DNA of 64,000 bases, taken from the NCBI RefSeq assembly GCF_043641665.1, contig NC_092180.1, forward strand, positions 8,363,891 through 8,427,890, read 5' to 3'. Both the position numbers and the translations under genes were made by a program. Origin of the DNA: Enoplosus armatus. Taxonomy: Eukaryota; Chordata; Actinopteri; Centrarchiformes; Enoplosidae. The notes below the pieces were generated by a model. It did no database searches. It saw nothing but the letters and a program-made list of their open reading frames with translations, and was not told the origin of the DNA. Shown one piece after another: positions 57,598-64,000 of the stretch (its first letter is position 1; each line of letters starts with the position of its first letter).

Positions 57598-59339
57598 AAT
57601 GCACACAGTGTCGAAGATAAGTGAGCCCTGGGCGGTGGGCAGGCAGGCTAATGCCATCTGGTGCCCAGTGTTCATGCTGAGCAACAGTCAGCTCCACACC
57701 TGGGAGATGGTATCGCCTGCAACTGTTGTCGGACCACCAACTGCACGTCCACCTGCCCCCACTCATCTCAATCTGAGCTTTATGTGGTTTCCCAGACGGC
57801 AGACAAAAGGTAATTCAAGTTGATTAAAAGAGTAACACATTTTAGACGTCATCAGTCTGTCATGTTCAATGTCTCTGAGCTATTTTGTGATGAAGTGTTA
57901 TTCATTTTGTGACTGCCTTCATACAGTGTTTTCCCAGAGTGTGTCTGTTTGTTTCTTGTTTTCAGCTGTGGGAAAGAGAGTACGATTGTTTTGCAGCAAA
58001 GTTGCAGAGTTCCAGTGAAAGTCACAACCTTTACTTAAAACACAACGTCTTGCTGCTTTCAGTGGGTGGAGAAACTGTTATATCTTCTTCAATAAACTTC
58101 TCTCTGCACGACGGTTGAATGTGTAAAATAGTGAGTCAACAAAGAATCTGTTGTTTAATTCTAACGCCAAAACCTGACATTGATTGCTAAAAATCAAATG
58201 CAGCTGTGCTGGAAATATCTAGAGACGTTGCCTGTGCTTTGCCAGCTATCCATGGAAGCAATTTTACCCAATATTGCAAAAAATATTACCAATAGATGTT
58301 TTTTTTTAACTTAAAGTAGATTTTTTTGGCTGCTTGGAACAAGCTGGAACAAGCTGTAAACACAACGTTGACATATTATCACCTTATAAAGTTGGGGGTT
58401 TGTTTGTTTTTCTTCATTTGGAGTCGTGCTTCTGGCCACCCGAGTCTAATATTCACCAGCTAGTCGTTAACTTTGTCTGTCTGCCGTTTATTAGAGCATT
58501 GTATTTTAAAACAGCTGCCTCCTGCCGGAAACAAAGTTGATGAGAGCAGTGAGAGTGAACCAAGACGGTAAAGTTAAACTGAAACAATGAGCTGAAAGAA
58601 ACTAAAATGCTCTGCAGAGCTGAGGGGAGTCAGGTAATACTGTAGTTCTCTGTGGGTTTAGCGCAGCATTACAGAATACACCAGTTTTGCTTGTTTATTA
58701 GACTTAAATCTGCCTGGACACAGAGTAGTTATCCCTTACAGTCTCATATTATTCATCAAGTTATATGTTCATTGAATATTAATGCATTTTAAAGCAGGGA
58801 GTGTTCTGAAAACTCTCTTCAGTGGGGCACGCAAGGACACACTGGCACTCCAGATTTCAGACTTGGCATTCATAAGCTGAGTGAATAGAACATCAAACCC
58901 AGAAGACAAATATGGACTCCGAGAAAAGAATGATTTCATAGATTTGCTGGAGCATCCTTCAACATCTCTCAAAAAACAAGTAACAAGTCTCTGCAAGAAA
59001 TGGAAACAGTTACATTCCCGTAAGACAGACGGGGAATCTATATATATAGTATCTCACGTGACACTGGACAGGTGGTTTTTTCTTCTAAAATTGAGTCATC
59101 CTCTAATACAACACAAAAACGACTTTCCTATCACATGTAAATGACTCAAAACATTCAGTGATTACTGTAGATAGTAAAACAGTAACCTGGCCTGACTTTA
59201 TGTGACCACCTCAGACAGTAAGTGACTGATTCTATAACAGCCACTAACAAGGGGTCATGGGATTTTTACTGCTGGTGACGAATTTCAAGTTGCCATGAAT
59301 GAGTCTCTCCCGTTGCTCTGCTGAAACACAGGCAGCACT

Positions 59340-59361
59340 CTTACCCAGAGACAGAGAGAGA

Positions 59362-59392
<31 letters not shown>

Positions 59393-59904
59393 GAAGAGAC
59401 GGCACTTACAGCATACAGAAAGAGGTAGAGAAAGAGTTTGAGTGGAGAGAGCGTGAAGAGGCTGAGTGTGACAGCACCGAATGAGAGGAGGAGGAGGAGG
59501 AGGAGGAGGAGGGAGCGAGTGGCAGGGACAAGGGAGGGAGAAACCGAGAGGGGGACGGACCGAGAGTGAGCGAGGGGAGGGAGCAACAGAAACGGGGAAA
59601 GTAGATGAGAGGGAGAAGGAAAGAGGGAAACTGAGGGAGTCAGGAGAAGAGAAGAGAGCAAAAGGAAAAGACAGCACACAAAAAAAAGCAGCTCAGCAAA
59701 TCAGCCCAGTAGCATTCCTCTCACAGCTGCAGTGATCCAGGCTGGGAGGGGAAGTTTAGCTCACCAGGACAAAAAAATACAAGAAATTGCTTCTTTTTTT
59801 TTTCTCTGGGTGAAGAAATTAGAAGACTCCCTGGAGACGGAAGGGAACAAGAAGAAAGAGGAATCAGAGAGCTTCTGCAGCCTCCGAGTGTCCTGCAGGG
59901 GAAG
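59340..59904 (+). promoter_or_regulatory. tnfaip8l3: GA-rich promoter region / 5' UTR of tnfaip8l3
   Basis: Purine-rich simple sequence (GA at 59351-59391, GGA triplets at 59480-59513) precedes the tnfaip8l3 first coding exon. GAGAG and GGAGG tracts are frequent in core promoters and 5' UTRs of vertebrate genes. The start site is not determined. Short frames on both strands here come from the low-complexity composition. Confidence 0.45.
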
Positions 59905-59950
59905 ATGGATTCAGACTCCGGAGAGCAGAGTGACGGAGACCTCTCTCCAG
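59905..59950 (+). CDS. tnfaip8l3: TNF alpha-induced protein 8-like 3 (TIPE3), first coding exon only
   Basis: TIPE3 is a lipid-transfer protein that carries phosphoinositide second messengers and promotes PI3K signalling. The 46-nt exon encodes MDSDSGEQSDGDLSP plus a split codon and ends at a strong AG|GTAAGC donor. The human protein, as I recall it, begins MDSDSGEQSEGEP, so the first nine residues agree. Its position downstream of cyp19a1a on the same strand is that of human TNFAIP8L3. The next exon, which would carry the long alpha-helical TIPE domain, is not in the remaining 4 kb, where no such frame exists. The gene is cut by the window end. Confidence 0.88.
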
Positions 59951-62331
59951 GTAAGCCTCATCAAGACCCTTACTGCAACTACAACATCAGTTTCTGACGT
60001 GTTGTGGTAACTAGACTTTAAGCAAATACGTTCTACATTGTAGTGTGCTAGTTTATCCAGAGGGTCAGTGAGTTCTTGCTGCCTGTTTTTAGCATTTTTA
60101 TCAGGTACTGGACCCTCAACATAAACACATCTTGTCACTGGGGCTGTACCATTTCTCTCACAATGCAGACTCCTTACACCAATCAGCAGTTTGCTTAAAC
60201 ATGTGACTCCTTCTTTAATGCTCCCAAAATCAAGAATCACACGATTTCCAACTTTAAGGGTCACTTTGTCCAGTATCAAAATGCAAGCAAGCTGCTGTGA
60301 GCTCTGATGCATGTACACTGACGCCGTAGTGGCTGAGTTGTGTTGAGTGTGCGGATGAAAGCCGGCTCAGTCGCCACCAGGAACAGGCAAGCTCCGACAC
60401 GTGCAGCCAGTTTGTTCATCAACACATCCAGCAACAGAGAGAGCACAGCCTCCCCGAACGCTTAAGTCTTCTCCTTCTCTGTGGTGCATCTCACACTCAG
60501 GGAGAATGAAAATGTTTAGATTCACAGTTCACTGGAAGTTGTGTGTGGTTGTTTCAGGCGTTTTATGGTGTCAGAGTACAGGGCAAGCATTTATTGCAAT
60601 GATGAGAGTTAAGAGTTGGACTCAAACACACACACACACAAGCACTCCTGTAGAGTTTAGTGTCTCTCATTGGATATTTCCCAGCATTCCACGCATGTGG
60701 GCGATTTATTGAACTATGATCCTGTGGAAAATTCAAGCCAGGAGGTGAGCCAGGAGATGAAACAGCCTGCTGGAGATAAGTTTGAGTTCAAAGATCATGA
60801 ATCAAATGTGTCTCCAGGAGGTTTTCATCGCACAGCGCAGCACGCTGTGACAGTCAAATACCAAACTGTATGTCATCTAGAATTTAAACTTCTCTGCTTT
60901 TTCACATACTCCCTGTTAAGATTCAGACTGATGCTTTAAATGACTTGATCCTCTATTAGAGAACTGTGGGTTCCCCTAAATTATATTCCATTGTGTAAGG
61001 AGACTTTCAGCAGATCTGCTATATGTGATAATGATGGACATTTTATCAGGACGGGTTGTCCCAGTTAATGATGGTGTAAAAACGTTGATGATGGTGTGGC
61101 TGTTTATTTGACGGCGTAGAGCTTTGTATGTTAATGATGCTCTGTTGAACTCCAACCATCTGTCTGTCCATCTGGCCCATTGTCTGTCTGTCTTTTGGTG
61201 TATCTGCAAAGGGAGATGAACCTTTATGTGAGAGCCAGAAAGTTTTAGACACATCATCAGAAGGTGATGACGGATCTGTATCATCTGCTGATTTCAGACA
61301 GTTCAATGTTAAAACATCAACCAGGAATCTCATATGAGGCCACGGCTGGTGCTGCACGGCCGAGGCAATCTGTAGAGACAGGAGCTTTATCCATTTCACT
61401 TTCATTTGAAGTGATGTACACTGTTTTCCAGAGACTGGGCCAGAGGTAAATCATGGACACATTTTTCATTTTTCTACAGATGCTGTGATCTGCTAAAGCT
61501 TCCAGCAACATACAGCGTGACAGTCTTTGTAATATAAGAGGAATTAACTCGTGTAGGCTTGTCTTTTTGACCTAAAAACATGCTACACATGTTGAAAAGG
61601 AAGGGTGACGTGAGAGCAAAAGCAGGATGACATTTTTCCTAGTCGAGAGAAAGCCTGACTCACACTCAAAATGCATCGTGCTTTGTGGCTGCAGTTTCTA
61701 CTCTTCAGTCTGCTGTCAGTGAAAAAAAAACTGGTATGGCTCACGTTATAAGGTCAACTGTCCCAACAGAACCTGAGGAAATGTATTTTGAAAACAGGCG
61801 TATTTTGAAAGCGTTGCTGTACACAAACATGACCCTTATACGTGGATACGTGGATGAGGGATGTGTGATTTATCTATGCTTTTAATACGTATTCTGGCAC
61901 AAAACTTCAGCAGTGTAAATATTGAGGTTTCAGGTGGCTTTGACCCTTCAGCCTTCTCCTCTGCCCTTGAGCTATTAGTGGTTGTTGTCAGAGAGAGAGA
62001 CTGACATCTTAGAGTTCAATGTTCCCTTAAATTCACCCTCAGACAGTCTTTTTATTCGCAATTAGTGATGTTTGGTACATTCCGGGATATCACTTGCAGT
62101 TAAACCAACTTTCTCTCAACATATATTGAATTCTTCTTCGGTTCTACGTTTCCCATAACGCCTTTCGAAAAAAACGTGGGACGTGCCTGACCCTAGTCCA
62201 TTCAGCCGCAGGTTATGCTGCTTTCAGGTGAAACCTTGGGGAGGTTTTCAACGCAGGAAGTCAAGAAAACACGTTATGGTCGGCGTTTGAGTGGTTTAAG
62301 TCATGAGAACACTGTTGCTAGGTGACTGACA

Positions 62332-62376
<45 letters not shown>
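62332..62376. repeat. GATA tetranucleotide microsatellite
   Basis: About eleven uninterrupted GATA units in tnfaip8l3 intron 1. Confidence 0.97.
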
Positions 62377-63540
62377 AATACAACATCAAACTCTTTGAAT
62401 GGAGTTAGATAAAGACAGCATGTTAAAGCAAAGTCTTGTACTCAGATTGTACTCAGACCTGCCACAATACACAGCTTCAGCTGTAACTACTCTAAAAGAA
62501 ATACCCTTTAGACCTTAAACAAAAACACAAACACACACACACACACAGGCTCACAATTTTTCCCATAATCACCCAGTCATCCAGTCATGCAATGAGCACG
62601 CCACTGACCATACCAATCCCCACAAACTGATTCATCCAGCAGTCCTGTCCTTCCCTCCTGCGGTGGAGAGGAGATGACCACACCTAATTATGAGTCAAAG
62701 CGAGGCTGACTGTCAACACACCTGTTCTGCTGGAGGACTGCTGGAGTCCACATCGCACAATGGGTGCACAAAAGAAACTAGACATTAGCATTAAACAATG
62801 ATCTGCAGATACTCCTGCTTTCTGGTTTGAATATTTTTTTAGTTGTTATATTAGTCCGACATCATGCTGGTGAATTATCAGCCCACTGTTTACTTTTGGC
62901 TGATTCATCATGGTGATGCGACTCACTATATATCCCAATCTGCCATCTGCAGAGCAATTTTCAGCTATTTGTGTTTACTTCACATTTTCTATGGAAAGCA
63001 GACTTGTTGAGAAGAGAAGCGGTTTGGCTGTTGTAATAACAGCTGTGAGATTCATAAGGGCATGAGGGCTGTTGCTGGTGGTTCTATTATAAACAAAAAA
63101 AACTGCAGATGTTGTTTGATGACACAACGAAATTTAATCTTGGGTCAGGTGATCTTCAGTATTCACACATTCACATACTAACAAACTCTATTGTCCTTGT
63201 TAATTGCCACTAATCCACACTTCCACAAACACTTCAAAGGTCTTTGAAATAAATCCCTGCTGCATTAGACCAGGCCAGTAGCACCCAGCAATCAGAGGAG
63301 AGCTTCTGCCTCACGATTGCCATGTTGGCAGACTGGCCACATGCTTTACACATGAGAGACAGGCAGAGTGGGCCAGCCCTGCATACACTGCAACACTCCC
63401 ATCCACAGACATACACTCTTCTTGCTCATTCCCTTCGTCTTGTGCTCTCCCAACACATGCATCCCTGGTTTTTTTTGTTTTTTTTCCGCCGCCTTTAATC
63501 TGGCCCACAGATGGAGCGTGCTCACTGCACCCCAGCCCTC

Positions 63541-63541
<1 letters not shown>

Positions 63542-63588
<47 letters not shown>
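63542..63588. repeat. CA microsatellite, about 23 units
   Basis: An uninterrupted CA repeat in tnfaip8l3 intron 1. Confidence 0.97.
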
Positions 63589-63589
<1 letters not shown>

Positions 63590-64000
63590 TTGAGACACCA
63601 GGAGCTGGTTCTGGAAAATTGTAACATGAACTGAGAAAAAAAAAAGAAAACAGGAGTGAAGCCGTAAGTGGAAAAGACGACTCAGGAGAAAGTGTTTTTT
63701 CCTCTAGCTGCAGCAAAAGACAAATCCTAAAACTCTCAGGGCCGTGACCGGTGCGTGAGTTCATTTTCCCTCGTATGCACATGCATGCGCTGACACAATA
63801 ATACTGTGGCATTTCATAGTGTTTGTGGGAAATTTGGAGGGAGAATTGTTTCCCCCACGGCTGAACCATTACTGAAACATGGAATTAGACCGCAGAGGCA
63901 TTTTGACAAGGCCTCATAGACACACTCGCAGGAGGAGAAGAAGGCTGTGGTTTCGCTGGAGGGCCAGTCGGAGAAAAGCAAACAGTCACTAGTGGCGCCT

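Larger units (their letters stand above)
52896..59339. other. Intergenic DNA between cyp19a1a and tnfaip8l3
   Basis: I see no gene on either strand in these 6.4 kb; the open frames are short and overlap repeats. It contains GT (53698-53734), TATC, CA and several fish-type interspersed repeats, listed separately where clear. The stretch about 58330-58655 also reads like a dispersed teleost repeat, from memory only. Confidence 0.6.
59951..64000 (+). other. tnfaip8l3: tnfaip8l3 intron 1 (5' part), non-coding
   Basis: The intron runs to the window end without a recognisable acceptor and TIPE-domain frame. It contains a GATA repeat (62332-62376), CA runs (62529-62548 and 63542-63588) and otherwise unique-looking sequence. 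Confidence 0.65.

Noticed and set aside
59285..59679. Two overlapping minus-strand frames rich in Leu, Ser and Pro
   Set aside because: They are the antisense reading of GA- and GGA-repeat DNA before tnfaip8l3; their composition reflects the repeat.
63311..63627. Cysteine/valine-run open frames on both strands
   Set aside because: They are translations of the CA microsatellite; the same is true of similar frames at 4277, 45544, 46489 and 28606.
59951..64000. Second tnfaip8l3 exon with the TIPE domain
   Set aside because: No plus-strand frame of the needed length or sequence occurs before the window end.

Overview
The window is nuclear DNA from a ray-finned fish, most likely a percomorph teleost. 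The evidence is compact GT-AG introns, many CA/GT, GA, AT and GATA microsatellites, several interspersed repeats that I recognise from spiny-rayed fish, and protein sequences closest (from memory) to perciform orthologues.

There are four protein-coding genes, in the order dmxl2 (+), gldn (-), cyp19a1a (+), tnfaip8l3 (+). This is the order and relative orientation of human chromosome 15q21 (DMXL2, GLDN, CYP19A1, TNFAIP8L3), so the window is a conserved vertebrate synteny block. From 2.2 to 38.9 kb lies a complete dmxl2 (rabconnectin-3 alpha). I resolved it into 55 coding exons that join in frame for 3130 residues. There are also two candidate extra cassette exons and a run of symmetric exons in a proline-rich linker. 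From 41.2 to 45.4 kb lies gldn (gliomedin) on the minus strand: 10 coding exons, 577 residues, with a membrane anchor, furin site, collagen repeats and olfactomedin domain. Its 3' end faces that of dmxl2. From 49.8 to 52.7 kb lies cyp19a1a, the ovarian-type aromatase: 9 coding exons, 518 residues. It has a TATA box and good matches to SF-1 (Nr5a) and forkhead sites just upstream. At 59.9 kb is the first coding exon of tnfaip8l3; the rest of that gene lies beyond the window.

The remaining DNA is intron and intergenic sequence. It carries degenerate DNA-transposon-like repeats (an hAT-like copy at 13.7 kb with a second fragment at 34.6 kb, a near-palindromic element inside gldn intron 6, and a widespread teleost element in gldn intron 1 and near 57 kb), other fish-type repeats, and microsatellites. 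I found no rRNA, tRNA, CRISPR array, operon or bacterial feature.

The genes do not form a pathway. dmxl2 regulates V-ATPase in vesicles, gldn organises nodes of Ranvier, cyp19a1a makes oestrogen and tnfaip8l3 handles phosphoinositides. dmxl2 and cyp19a1a both matter to the reproductive axis, but nothing in the sequence shows co-regulation. I found no new biological system. The points most worth a second look are splicing signals: a (TG)15T4 acceptor in cyp19a1a, a GC-AG intron in gldn, and cassette exons in dmxl2. Exon boundaries were placed by reading splice sites and phases against remembered vertebrate orthologues; no alignment was run.
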